From positions 1,145,822-1,209,821 of the forward strand of contig NZ_LT615227.1 of the NCBI RefSeq assembly GCF_900096755.1: a stretch of DNA of 64,000 nt. Direction: 5' to 3'. The stretch comes from Polynucleobacter necessarius (GTDB taxonomy: Bacteria > Pseudomonadota > Gammaproteobacteria > Burkholderiales > Burkholderiaceae). Below are positions 11,227 to 21,483 of the stretch, one piece after another. The stretch's first letter is position 1; the number at the start of each line of letters is the position of its first letter. The notes beneath the pieces are model-generated. The model did no database searches, was not told where the DNA came from, and saw only the letters and a program-made list of their open reading frames with translations. The translations under genes and the position numbers were made by a program.

Positions 11227-11937
11227 TGCGCTTGCGCGCCATTCTTTTATTGCTTGCGCCAGTCCTTCTGGTGGCGTGCATTCCCCTTCGCAACCTTACC
11301 CTGTAGGCGTTGTATTGCCAGCCCCGGCATCCATTCAGCAGGTTAGACCCCCCAAAGTCGGGCAGCAATGGGTTTATCAAGTCCGCAATGTTTTTAACCG
11401 GGAAATTGTTGACACCGTTACAGAGACAGTGGTCTCGGTGGGAAGCGAAGTTCGTATTGCCAGATCCGGTCAAAAAGCGGGCCCCTTGCCTGATGAAGTT
11501 CAGTCACCTTGGGGTTATCTTTTGCAAGATCCCCACTGGAGCCCTCCACAAGTATTTCAGCAGGCGCTGCCTGCTTGGCCTGTTCAATTGAACTCGGCTT
11601 GGTCTAGCTTCTATCGAACCCGATATCAAGTGGTTGGTCGACCGGACTCTTCTTATTATTGGGGGCTGAACTGAACATAACAGCCATTCAATGGGCGCAA
11701 ATTAATGTTCCTGCAGGATCATTTAAAACGCTCAAATATCAAAATGAAGCACCATACTTTGAGAGTAATGATCTGTTTAGAACTGCCAACTATCGCGAAG
11801 AAGATGTATGGCTTGCCCCAGAGATTGGGCGTTGGGTGATTCGTAGGGGGTATGGGCGCTATTTGACGGCTGGGGTGTTCTGGTCAAACGCGTATTGGGA
11901 GGATTATTTGGAGTGGGAGCTCATTTCCTGGAAGTGA
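11226..11937 (+). pseudogene. Paralogous lipoprotein, broken by two frameshifts
   Basis: Tandem paralogue of the preceding gene. The N-terminus 'MRLRAILLLLAPVLLVAC' is a clear lipoprotein signal with lipobox LVAC. The frame is lost directly after the Cys, where TGCAT probably derives from TGCCAT (one C deleted), and continues as 'HSPSQPYPVGVV'. It runs through 'RPPKVGQQWVYQVR', 'QSPWGYLLQDPHW' and 'LPAWPVQLNSAWSS'. A second shift near 11660 (a run of five G where six are needed) leads into 'GAELNITAIQW', 'VPAGSFKTLKYQN' and 'WLAPEIGRWVIR' to the stop at 11937. Both lesions are single-base deletions. Confidence 0.82.
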
Positions 11938-11965
11938 GTAAAGCGCTTAAAATAGACGGATAGTT

Positions 11966-12619
11966 ATGTATACTGTTAAAGAACTCTTTCCCACCCTTCA
12001 AGGCGAAGGCACTCATGCCGGACGAGCAGCAGTATTTTGTCGTTTTGCGGGTTGCAACTTATGGAGTGGTCGCGAAGAGGACCGTCAGTCAGCAGTTTGT
12101 CAATTTTGTGACACAGATTTTGTTGGTATCGATGGCGATGGCGGCGGCAAGTTTGAGGCTGCAAAAGATTTAGCGCTAGCAATTGAGTCTGCTTGGAGAA
12201 GTACTGGCGCCGGACCACAGCAGCGATACGTTGTTTTTACTGGTGGAGAACCACTATTGCAATTGGATGAAGAGTTGATTGGCGTGCTTCATCAAAAAGG
12301 TTTCGAAATTGCCATTGAGACTAATGGCACGATTAAAGTTCCAAAGGGTGTCGATTGGGTTTGCGTAAGCCCTAAAGAAGGGTCGGAGTTGGTTGTTCTG
12401 CAGGCAAATGAATTAAAGCTAGTAGTTCCGCAGGCGGGGCATCATTCCTTGGAAAAGTTAATGGCACGTTTTGAAGGCATGGACTATCGCAATCGCTATT
12501 TGCAACCAATGGACGGCCCAAATCTTAAAAGCAATACCGAGCTTGCTGTAGCACTATGTCAAAAACGTCCCTTATGGAGACTGAGTCTTCAATCGCATAA
12601 ACTGATTGGAATTCGATAA
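11966..12619 (+). CDS. queE: 7-carboxy-7-deazaguanine synthase QueE
   Basis: A 217-residue radical SAM enzyme that turns 6-carboxy-5,6,7,8-tetrahydropterin into 7-carboxy-7-deazaguanine on the queuosine route. The N-terminus 'KELFPTLQGEGTHAGR' is diagnostic. Cluster cysteines lie in 'CRFAGCNLW' and 'CQFCDTDF', followed by 'VFTGGEPLLQ', 'IETNGT' and 'CVSPKEG'. The gene is intact and 37 bp upstream of queD, the enzyme of the preceding step, which is broken. It may therefore lack substrate unless another QueD exists. Confidence 0.95.
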   Translation: MYTVKELFPTLQGEGTHAGRAAVFCRFAGCNLWSGREEDRQSAVCQFCDTDFVGIDGDGGGKFEAAKDLALAIESAWRSTGAGPQQRYVVFTGGEPLLQLDEELIGVLHQKGFEIAIETNGTIKVPKGVDWVCVSPKEGSELVVLQANELKLVVPQAGHHSLEKLMARFEGMDYRNRYLQPMDGPNLKSNTELAVALCQKRPLWRLSLQSHKLIGIR

Positions 12620-12656
12620 TTTGGCCCAGGCCAACAAGCAATGAATGAAGTTCTGA

Positions 12657-13122
12657 ATGACAAATAAACGACCTGCTATCTCCATTACCCGCCGACTTGA
12701 GTTTGACTCAGGTCACCGCATCCCAAATCACGATGGTCAATGTCGTCATCTACATGGGCATCGCTATGCAATTGAGGTAACTCTGACTGGTGAGGTGGCT
12801 GATCATCCTGGTAAGGCCGATGATGGCATGGTGCTGGATTTTGGGGATATTAAAAAATTAACCAATCAGTATGTTGTAGATCTCTGGGACCATGCGTTTT
12901 TAGTGGCCAAAGAAGATGAAGGTTTGGTTGCTTTCTTGGGCAACCTTGCCAAATCATAAAACGGTGATCATGGAGCATGTGCCTACTGTTGAAAACTTGG
13001 CCAATGCTGCTTATGCAATTTTGAAGCCGGTCTTTAGCAAAGCCTTTAGTGGTCGCTTGGAGCTCTCTGCTATTCGTCTCTATGAGACGCCCAATTGCTG
13101 GGCTGATGTTCATCAAAACTAA
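12657..13122 (+). pseudogene. queD: 6-carboxytetrahydropterin synthase QueD, broken by +1 G
   Basis: QueD makes 6-carboxytetrahydropterin from dihydroneopterin triphosphate. Visible are 'LEFDSGHRI', the zinc-binding 'CRHLHGHRY', 'GMVLDFGDIK' and 'DHAFLV'. After 'VAFL' the frame goes wrong and stops after 'GNLAKS'. Removing one G from the run at 12938-12940 gives 'FLATLPNHKTVIMEHVPTVENLA', including the catalytic region, and a frame to 13122. The span is one base more than a multiple of three, as this predicts. The break removes the C-terminal third, including the PTPS-type HVPTxENL block. Confidence 0.9.
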
Positions 13123-14493
<1,371 letters not shown>

Positions 14494-14522
<29 letters not shown>

Positions 14523-15155
14523 GCTCTTGAAGCATTCCTTCTTTAGTGGCGCACTTATTTTGATTGCGCTCACACTTACCGGGGTAGCAATGGCAACTGA
14601 AGAGCCGAAATATTCAATTATCGAAAAAGAACCACCTTTTGAAATTCGATCTTATGCGCCAGTCATTGTTGCAGAGGTTCAGGTTGAGGGAGATTTGGAT
14701 GACGCCTCAAGCCAAGGATTCCGTTTAATTGCTGCTTATATTTTTGGGCAAAATCAAGTCAATCAAAAGATTGCCATGACTGCGCCAGTAACAGTTGAGG
14801 ACCAGGCACCCAAGAGTGCAAAGATAGCCATGACTGCGCCAGTGGGAATAGAGTCCAATGTTGGCAAATGGACTGCGTCATTTGTGATGCCCGCTGAATA
14901 CAGTATGGAGACAATCCCAAAGCCAATGAATCCACAGGTGCAGTTACGCCAAATTCCAGCGCTTAAAAAGCGGTGATTAGCTTTAGTGGTTTTTATAACA
15001 GCCAGAAAGTTGCAGAAAAAACGCTGGAATTGGAGCAGTGGATGAAAGTTCGTAATTTATCTGCTGCTGGCGCGCCTAATTTTGCTCGCTACAACCCGCC
15101 TTGGACGCTACCCTTCATGCGTCGCAATGAAATTATGATTAATTTGCGCGACTAG
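14494..15155 (+). pseudogene. SOUL family heme-binding protein, frameshifted
   Basis: A roughly 220-residue SOUL/HEBP-like protein with a signal peptide (hydrophobic stretch at about residues 17-33, cleavage near 'AMA'). The domain is recognised by 'FEIRSYAPVIVAEV', repeated 'KIAMTAPV' blocks and 'WTASFVMPAEY'. After 'QIPALK' the frame stops; it continues one frame over as 'AVISFSGFYNSQKV' to 'LPFMRRNEIMINL'. The A-run before GCGGTG has five A where six restore the frame. The start overlaps the end of ldcA; a TTG at 14527 is an alternative. One indel only, so either a recent loss or a base-call error. Confidence 0.82.
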
Positions 15156-15954
15156 TTTTTGGCTTCAAAGCTCTTCAATAAAAACTGAGCGCCACCATTT
15201 ATACCCAAAGCCTTGGTGAGGGTTGGCAGTGCTTGTGCAAGGTGCTTTTCTAGCGTCCAGGGTGGATTGAAAATAAACATGCCGCTTGCCTGAAGGCGAC
15301 GTTCGCCAGGCGCATTTTCAACGCGTAATTCTGTATGAAGCCATGAGCGCTTGTGGATGGCAGCAATTTTTTTCATGCGATCAGGGAGTGCTGCAGACTC
15401 TCTTCTGGAGAGTATGGGGTACCCAAATCGCATAGCATCCAGTGACAAAACGCTGCAGAGCTTCTTCCATTGCGGTCTCGAGATAACGGTAATCCTGCTT
15501 ATCTTCATAGGACGGGTCGATTAATACTAGGCCACGTCTACTTGGTGGAGGCAGCATTGTGGCGAAGGACATCAATCTCCTTGGGGTGAAGCTCGAATAA
15601 CTTGAGTCGATCCTGAGGGCGCAGTATGCTAGCCAGGATAAGTGGTGAGCTGTCCATCGGCATTCTCAGCTTCAATGTATTTCAAATACTCTTGAATACT
15701 CTCTGGAATCGGTGTGTTTGCGTGTTTGCAAGTCTCTAAGTATTGATTAAGACGAAAGATCCCGCCATCAGCTTCTTTGCTAACTGTAGCAAAGCCGTCC
15801 AAGAGGCTATAGATCCCAGCACCAGCGTGTGTATCGACAATAGTAAGAGCGCGCCAGGCTTTTCTTGTAGATACTGCACAAGATGAATTAAGGTTAAATG
15901 CTTAAGAATGTCAGCGTGACTGGCGGCATGAAAGGCGTGACGATAGCTAAACAT
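15152..15954 (-). pseudogene. rlmJ: 23S rRNA m6A2030 methyltransferase RlmJ, heavily broken
   Basis: RlmJ methylates A2030 of 23S rRNA. The start 'MFSYRHAFHA' with 'SHADILKHL' at 15954 is characteristic. The frame shifts near 15846, after which 'VDTHAGAGIYSLLDG' continues. It shifts again near 15635 ('LTTYPG'), again near 15545 before 'RRGLVLIDPSYEDK' (which contains the DPPY-like catalytic motif as DPSY), and again near 15425 before 'YPILSRRESAALPDRM'. The C-terminus 'GMFIFNPPWTLEK' is readable to 15152. At least four separate indels make this one of the most decayed genes here. Confidence 0.9.
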
Positions 15955-15960
15955 CTTGAG

Positions 15961-16752
15961 CTATGCTGACTTGTTAGGCGCATGAACGAATTGCGCTTTC
16001 ACATAGAAAATCAGCGTGAATGCCACGATGGCAATTGAAAAATACTGTAATGGCAGATTTAATTCGAGATCCATGGTTTGAGTGAGATGTGCATACATTG
16101 CTACGACACCCCCAAGCGCAATTAAATGAGACCAGATTTTTTTAGGGCCCAATTGGTTTTCTGGGAAATAATTGGCCAATAGAGCGCCAAGTAGTCCGCA
16201 CCATATGCCAACCCCAGCTCCTGCCAATACATCAGTTAGCCAATGGGCGCCAACGGCGTTTCGAGAAAGGCCAACTAAACATGTGAGTACAAATAAAAGC
16301 AGCATGGGTTTACGTTTTTCTTTATCGCTAGAAAAATATAAGGCGCTTGCTACAGCAAAAGCGGTGATGGTGTGACCGGATGGAAATGCTTTGTGTAGTA
16401 GGGGTGCACCAATCCGATAAAAATCACCATCTGCAAGTATGCTAGCGGGCCTAGGTAAATTAAGTAGGGACTTTAATGTGCTACTGGCTATTGCAGCAAT
16501 AGCGCCTGAAAAGATACCTGCTGTTAGTAAGCGAGGGGCTAGTAAAAGCAGTGGGAAGGTAATCGCAAAGATGCCCCAGCCATTACCTAGGAATGTCAGC
16601 CCCGCCCAAACCATGTCTGGCAATATTTGCGTAAATTGATTGATAAATAAGAAGCTGCTACTTTGCAAGTTACCGAAGTAGATTGCAAAAGCTAAAGCAA
16701 GTGGTGCTAGCGGAATAAACCATGCTGCACTAGGAATAGCATTGTTGCGCAT
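15961..16752 (-). CDS. PAP2 family membrane phosphatase
   Basis: A 263-residue integral membrane protein with about six hydrophobic segments. The acid-phosphatase signature is complete: 'KSLLNLPRP' (KxxxxxxRP), 'PSGHT' and 'SRNAVGAHWLTDV' (SRxxxxxHxxxD). Such enzymes dephosphorylate lipid phosphates, for example undecaprenyl pyrophosphate or lipid A. It is the last gene of a minus-strand run after GT39, flippase-like and GT9 genes, which suggests recycling of a lipid carrier or modification of an envelope glycolipid. Intact. Confidence 0.88.
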   Translation of the reverse strand: MRNNAIPSAAWFIPLAPLALAFAIYFGNLQSSSFLFINQFTQILPDMVWAGLTFLGNGWGIFAITFPLLLLAPRLLTAGIFSGAIAAIASSTLKSLLNLPRPASILADGDFYRIGAPLLHKAFPSGHTITAFAVASALYFSSDKEKRKPMLLLFVLTCLVGLSRNAVGAHWLTDVLAGAGVGIWCGLLGALLANYFPENQLGPKKIWSHLIALGGVVAMYAHLTQTMDLELNLPLQYFSIAIVAFTLIFYVKAQFVHAPNKSA

Positions 16753-16757
16753 CCCGA

Positions 16758-18017
16758 CTAGCGACCCTTTGCCTTGTCGGCTTCATGAAGTTGGAGTTTG
16801 ACTTTGTCTAGAGCTTGGTCAACAGTAATGGCTTGCATGCAAACGTTGTCGTGACATGGCGTCTTGCGATGGTTGGCAGCACTGACGCATGGCGAGCATG
16901 CTAAGTTTGCAGTAATGGCAATTGAATTACCAACAGAGCCATATAAGGCTGGCGTCTCAGGCCCAAAGAGGACAACCGTTCTTAAGGGCGTCACAGCAGA
17001 GAAGTGGCCTGGCCCAGAATCATTGGTCACCATGACATCTGAGAGGGTATAGAGCGGTGGAAGTTCAGCAAAGGTGACTTGTCCGGCGAAGTTCAGGGCA
17101 TTTTTTACATTAGCCACCGATCTCACTTTGTCGACATAAACAAATTCCGCGGGTGAGCCTGTAATCAAGATTAAGTCATTTGGATAATGCTGATGAACTG
17201 CCTGAATTAATTCTGAGAAGCGTTGTTGAGCCCAGCGACGTTGTGGCAATAGGTCGCTCGCGTTTGGGTTGATCAAAATCAGGCGTTCTTTTCCATGGGT
17301 GTAGCTAATGCCAGCTTCTTTAGCCTTCTTCTCAATGCGCTCGCGTACTTTTTCAAGTACTGTTGGATTAATAACCGCTTGCTCAAGACGTACTTCTGAG
17401 TCTGGGATATGAATCTTGCTAAAAGGTACTTCAATTTCTTTGGCAAACGCCGCATGAATTAAAGAGAGAAAATTTTTGGTAATGTGAATATGCGGGTTGT
17501 AATGCACTTTGCGTGTCAGCATGAAGCCGCGCCATAAGCCTTCACCATGAAATATGTGATAGCCCACACGACGTCTTGCGCCACATAGGCCAGTCAGCAA
17601 GGCGGTAAAGCGAGAGAAAAGCTCAAGATCAATAACGGTATCAATGCGATGGTATCTGGCAACGATTAGGAATCGCAGAGTATCTTTGATTAAGCCGCCT
17701 AAGCTTGAGGAGTCAATTGTAAAAATATTTGCAGGTTTAACGGTATTCAATAAAGTCAGACTTGCACGATTACTTTTGAAGATGAGGAAGTACAGCTCAG
17801 CACCACGCGCCTGAGCATTACGCATTGCTGGGTCAACCAAGATGGCGCTACCCATTTCAGAGAGCTCGATAAAGAGCAGTTTCTTTGGGGCTGCTTTATC
17901 GCGACCAAAGATATTTTTGATGCCGTCTAATAAAGCGATAAATGGGCTCACGATTGCGCATAGGGGCACGCCAACCCAATGATCGATGGCACGCATAGTA
18001 TTGATGCTGATAGTCAT
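16758..18017 (-). CDS. Glycosyltransferase family 9 (heptosyltransferase-like)
   Basis: A 419-residue GT9 family protein, related to LPS heptosyltransferases WaaC/WaaF. Visible are a Rossmann-like N-terminal half ('KKLLFIELSEMGSAILVDPA'), 'LILINPNASDLLPQRRW' at the donor domain, and 'VTNDSGPGHFSAVTPLRTVVLFGPE', which contains the GT9 donor-binding DSGxxH block (given here in the form DSGPGH). A C-terminal 'CSPCVSAANHRKTPC' resembles the Cys-rich loop of related proteins. It lies 5 bp from the PAP2 gene in an envelope cluster. The acceptor is unknown. Intact. Confidence 0.88.
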   Translation of the reverse strand: MTISINTMRAIDHWVGVPLCAIVSPFIALLDGIKNIFGRDKAAPKKLLFIELSEMGSAILVDPAMRNAQARGAELYFLIFKSNRASLTLLNTVKPANIFTIDSSSLGGLIKDTLRFLIVARYHRIDTVIDLELFSRFTALLTGLCGARRRVGYHIFHGEGLWRGFMLTRKVHYNPHIHITKNFLSLIHAAFAKEIEVPFSKIHIPDSEVRLEQAVINPTVLEKVRERIEKKAKEAGISYTHGKERLILINPNASDLLPQRRWAQQRFSELIQAVHQHYPNDLILITGSPAEFVYVDKVRSVANVKNALNFAGQVTFAELPPLYTLSDVMVTNDSGPGHFSAVTPLRTVVLFGPETPALYGSVGNSIAITANLACSPCVSAANHRKTPCHDNVCMQAITVDQALDKVKLQLHEADKAKGR

Positions 18018-18036
18018 ATATTTTTGCTTTAAGGGT

Positions 18037-19086
18037 TTATTTTCGTTTTAGTAAAAAGTATGCACCAGGCAATACCGATAAGACGGTGATTGCACCGTAG
18101 CTAATTGAGGCTAGCACTGTTAATGAAGGACTTACTCCCCATAGCGCCAATACGGAAGATAAAGTAGCTTCGCGTAGGCCCCAACCGGAAATGCTGATAG
18201 GCAGCATGAGTAATAAGCTAAGTGCTGGTAACCCAATCATGAGGCTGGAGATTGGAGCTTCGACTCCATAAGCTCTCAGGCAAAAGCCAAAGGCCAAAAT
18301 AATGAAACAGTGAACACCGATTGCGAATAAAGCCTGAACCATATTCATAGGCCAAGAGAATGCAAGGTTAATTCCTGGCATTGCATTATTCATTTGCAAT
18401 CGATCAAGAAGTTTTTGTAGTAGTTGACGACTTGTTCCCCATGCCAATACCAGTGCAATCAGCAGTCCCGAAAAAATCATCACTCCCAAAACTGCGTAGC
18501 CCAAGTCTTGACCCCAAGTTGCAAGCGTTGCGCCACCCATAACCAAACCTAAGCCGCCTAGTAAATTATTGCCTGCCAGGCCCAGCAGTCGATCAACAAG
18601 CGTCATTGAAAAACTTAAACGTAGTTTGGGAGTTGCATGCTCCAGATCAACTGAGTGGTGCAATTCTTGATCCAGCTCTTTGGTATCGCTAAGGCTGTTG
18701 TTGCTCGTGATGTGTGTTGCTGTAATAGCGCGATAGCTATCGCCACCTAAAGTACTTGGCAAACCTTGATTAATCAATCCACCTGCAAAGTAGAGGGCAA
18801 TGTAACTTCCCAAGCTTCCCTGAAAGCCAACGCTGCGCATTAAGAATCCCCAACGTAAGCCGCCGCAAATAAACGCACAGCAGATGGCAATTGCAGTTGC
18901 AATCAGCCACATGGGCTCCATCTTGATTTGTGAATCCAATAGGGCGTGCCAGTTAATTCCGCTTGTTGCTTTCCAAAGAAGCGCTATCGAAAGCAAAATA
19001 CGAATCGTCGGCCATGCCCGCTTGAGTATGGATTTCCACCCAGAAGGGTTTTTTGGGGTGGATTGGGGTTGTGAACTCATAGGCAT
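18037..19086 (-). CDS. Lysylphosphatidylglycerol synthase TM-domain (flippase-like) protein
   Basis: A 349-residue integral membrane protein of the UPF0104/LPG-synthetase TM family with about eight hydrophobic segments. The start is taken at 19086 ('MPMSS'), because the longer frame runs into the GT39 coding region; 19080 is possible. Typical family features are 'ALYFAGGLINQGLPSTLGGDSYR' (positions about 135-157) and 'DRLLGLAGN', plus 'PISISGWGLREA'. There is no C-terminal aminoacyltransferase domain. It sits between GT39 and GT9 genes, which suggests movement of a polyprenyl-linked or lipid-linked intermediate; that role is inference. Confidence 0.85.
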   Translation of the reverse strand: MPMSSQPQSTPKNPSGWKSILKRAWPTIRILLSIALLWKATSGINWHALLDSQIKMEPMWLIATAIAICCAFICGGLRWGFLMRSVGFQGSLGSYIALYFAGGLINQGLPSTLGGDSYRAITATHITSNNSLSDTKELDQELHHSVDLEHATPKLRLSFSMTLVDRLLGLAGNNLLGGLGLVMGGATLATWGQDLGYAVLGVMIFSGLLIALVLAWGTSRQLLQKLLDRLQMNNAMPGINLAFSWPMNMVQALFAIGVHCFIILAFGFCLRAYGVEAPISSLMIGLPALSLLLMLPISISGWGLREATLSSVLALWGVSPSLTVLASISYGAITVLSVLPGAYFLLKRK

Positions 19087-19144
19087 AAGGATAATACCTT
19101 GGGCGTCTAAGGTCTTGAATTTGGTGGAATTACCACCTTGATTG

Positions 19145-20626
19145 CTAGTCTCGCCAGTTGCTACAGAGGCTAAAGTCAAATTTCGACAAGACTTGGCCAA
19201 ATCGCACAATTTCCAGGCTTTCCAGGGGTTCACAGCGCTCAAAGGCGGATTTGCTGCCAACCGGAGCGCTAAAACCCATTCCTGACCAGTTGATGAGGAT
19301 GATATTAGCCCCGCGCGGCAGAGCTCCAAACCAGAGATCAAATTGATCCTGCCTCTGATCTAAAACAAACACGGGAGCAGGGGATGCATACCAAGCGGCG
19401 CGACTTCCAAGCGTCCAATTCTGTACGGCAATACCTTGAGCTTTAGTGTCTTTAACCAATTCGTTTGCTTTTTGACCGGCAATTTTCCAGCCATAAAGAT
19501 CAGCTATAGGATTGGATTTGATAGCAGCAGAACTTATTCCACCTGACAGTACGTACCCAAATCCAACGCAACATAAAGTAAGCTGCAATACAAACAAGAT
19601 GCGGATTAAGTTGCGGTGTTGTATGGCCCATGCTTTTGCCAAGCCAATTCCAGCAAAAGGTGCGAGACAAAACCAAGCGGGTGTCGTCCAGTGCGGAAGT
19701 CCGCCTCCGCCGGAGAGGCTGGCAAAAATGATGAAGGGGATTAAAAAGAATCCGAAGAGGGCAAGTAATGAATATTTTGTTGCATGCATGCAGTCTTTAA
19801 GAAAGACAAAGACACCCAAAATGAATAGAGGTCCAAATACCGCAAGTTGAATTCCCAAAAAGGCGCCAAGCCTGCGCCATAGCCAATCACCACCACTGCC
19901 GTGGGCTATTTGATATTTAAATGAAATCCAATCATTCACCGAATTCCAATAAAGGACTGGGCTGATGAGCAGTAAGGCGATGAGGCCCGCCAACCAAAAA
20001 CCCGCTTTATTAATCCAGGGCTTGCGCGGGGAACTCAGGAAGACGAATAACAATGCAAGGGCCGTAAACGCTGCGGTGTATTTACTTAAACCCGCCAGCC
20101 CCAATAAGATGCCTGTCAGAATCCAATCACCCAAACTAAAGCGATCTTTGCTTAGCCATCTTAATGCCATTAGCATCAACCCAAGACTCAGGGGTGTCAA
20201 TAATGTGTCCGGCAATAGACCAATTGCCAGTATGTGTGGCATTGGGGCGGCAATAATTACCAAGACAGCCATAAGGCCGCAGATATTTTCTGAAGGAAGA
20301 GCGCTGGTCAAATACCCTGCGTTACGACCCTGAATAAAGTGATGCACTTCAATGGTGACTTGGTAAATCAAAACGCAAGAAACTACCCAGAGGAGTTCCG
20401 GTAATAGGCGTATAAAACCTTCGGAGGTGGCGAGGGAAATGAGTGGCCATTGGATCCAGCCAACCAGTGGCGGATGATCAAAGTAACTCCAGGCCAAATG
20501 TTGCGCATATAAAGCATAGTGAGCCTCGTCGACAGAAAATTCGATTGAGAAGCCTAATGCAAAATGCACAAGAGCTGCTATGCAGATACTGATTGCAGCC
20601 CAGCTTGAAGGTGATTGACGGCGCAT
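19145..20626 (-). CDS. Glycosyltransferase family 39 / ArnT-like membrane protein
   Basis: A 493-residue polytopic membrane protein of the PMT_2/ArnT type. The first periplasmic loop carries the catalytic-type acidic motif in 'FSVDEAHYALYAQHL', followed by 'FDHPPLVGW'. About eleven hydrophobic segments follow and a short soluble C-terminal domain. Such enzymes move sugars from polyprenyl phosphate to envelope acceptors. It heads the minus-strand envelope cluster (GT39, flippase-like, GT9, PAP2). The start ATG 20626 faces the DUF3047 gene with 56 bp between. Intact. Confidence 0.88.
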   Translation of the reverse strand: MRRQSPSSWAAISICIAALVHFALGFSIEFSVDEAHYALYAQHLAWSYFDHPPLVGWIQWPLISLATSEGFIRLLPELLWVVSCVLIYQVTIEVHHFIQGRNAGYLTSALPSENICGLMAVLVIIAAPMPHILAIGLLPDTLLTPLSLGLMLMALRWLSKDRFSLGDWILTGILLGLAGLSKYTAAFTALALLFVFLSSPRKPWINKAGFWLAGLIALLLISPVLYWNSVNDWISFKYQIAHGSGGDWLWRRLGAFLGIQLAVFGPLFILGVFVFLKDCMHATKYSLLALFGFFLIPFIIFASLSGGGGLPHWTTPAWFCLAPFAGIGLAKAWAIQHRNLIRILFVLQLTLCCVGFGYVLSGGISSAAIKSNPIADLYGWKIAGQKANELVKDTKAQGIAVQNWTLGSRAAWYASPAPVFVLDQRQDQFDLWFGALPRGANIILINWSGMGFSAPVGSKSAFERCEPLESLEIVRFGQVLSKFDFSLCSNWRD

Positions 20627-20682
20627 AGATCAATTTTAGACTTACTTTTATCCTTTCCCGACCAATTCTTTGGGACAATTCA

Positions 20683-21384
20683 GTGATGTTTAAGCAAGCT
20701 CACCTTATTTCGACTTTCTGCATATCAATCGCCTTGGTTGGATGTGCAGGATTTAATAAGGACTCTATTCAGGATGAGTCTGGACAGGCTTTGAATGTGA
20801 GTCAGCTGCCCGCTCAAGAGGAGTTGCCACAGTTTTCGGCGGAGACAGCGCGCGAAGGTACGCCTAATGGCTGGAATTTTTATCGGATAGCTCCGTTTAA
20901 AAAGAATACGGTTTACCGGCTTGAAAGCTATCAAGGTAAGACGGTCTTAAGCGCTAGCTCCAAAACATCTGCTTCCGGATTGGCTGTGAAATTGCGCCCG
21001 CGACAAGCTAATAACCTCTGGTTGCAATGGGAGTGGAAAGCCATCAACCCAATCACCAATGCAGATGATGCACCGCTGCGCATCTTGGTGGCATTTGATG
21101 GAAATAAATCAAAGTTACCCTTAAAAGAAAAGATGACTTTTGAGATGGCAAACTTGATTAGCGGTCAAGAAATGCCATACGTCACTTTGATGTATATCTG
21201 GTCGGGAAAATCTCCCGTAGATACCATCCTGACTAATGTGCATACATCTCGCATCAAAATGATTGCGGTGGATTCTGGTTGGGATAACTTAGGGCAGTGG
21301 CATAAGCATCAGCGTGATCTGGCGGCCGACTACAGGCGCGCCTATGGTGAAGCCCCCGGCGAGGTTATTGGCATTGCTAACTGA
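20683..21384 (+). CDS. DUF3047 lipoprotein
   Basis: A 233-residue DUF3047 family protein. The N-terminus carries a lipoprotein signal with lipobox LVGC at residue about 21, so it is probably anchored in the outer membrane. The domain is recognised by 'GWNFYRI', 'YRLESYQGKTVLSA', 'LWLQWEWKA', 'PLRILVAFDGNKSKLP' and 'AVDSGWDNLGQWHKHQRDLAADYRRA' in pieces. No biochemical function is known. It is divergent from the GT39 gene and convergent with copA. Intact. Confidence 0.88.
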   Translation: MMFKQAHLISTFCISIALVGCAGFNKDSIQDESGQALNVSQLPAQEELPQFSAETAREGTPNGWNFYRIAPFKKNTVYRLESYQGKTVLSASSKTSASGLAVKLRPRQANNLWLQWEWKAINPITNADDAPLRILVAFDGNKSKLPLKEKMTFEMANLISGQEMPYVTLMYIWSGKSPVDTILTNVHTSRIKMIAVDSGWDNLGQWHKHQRDLAADYRRAYGEAPGEVIGIAN

Positions 21385-21483
21385 CACGGATAACACCAAA
21401 TCAGAAGCGCGCGCATTCTATGGCGATATTGAATTGATTCGAAAGAATTAAAAAGAAACTTCAAAATAAAGCAACAATCTTAT

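Noticed and set aside
19087..19341. Longer N-terminus of the flippase-like protein
   Set aside because: The extra residues overlap the GT39 gene on the same strand, are not hydrophobic and do not resemble the family; the start at 19086 or 19080 is better.
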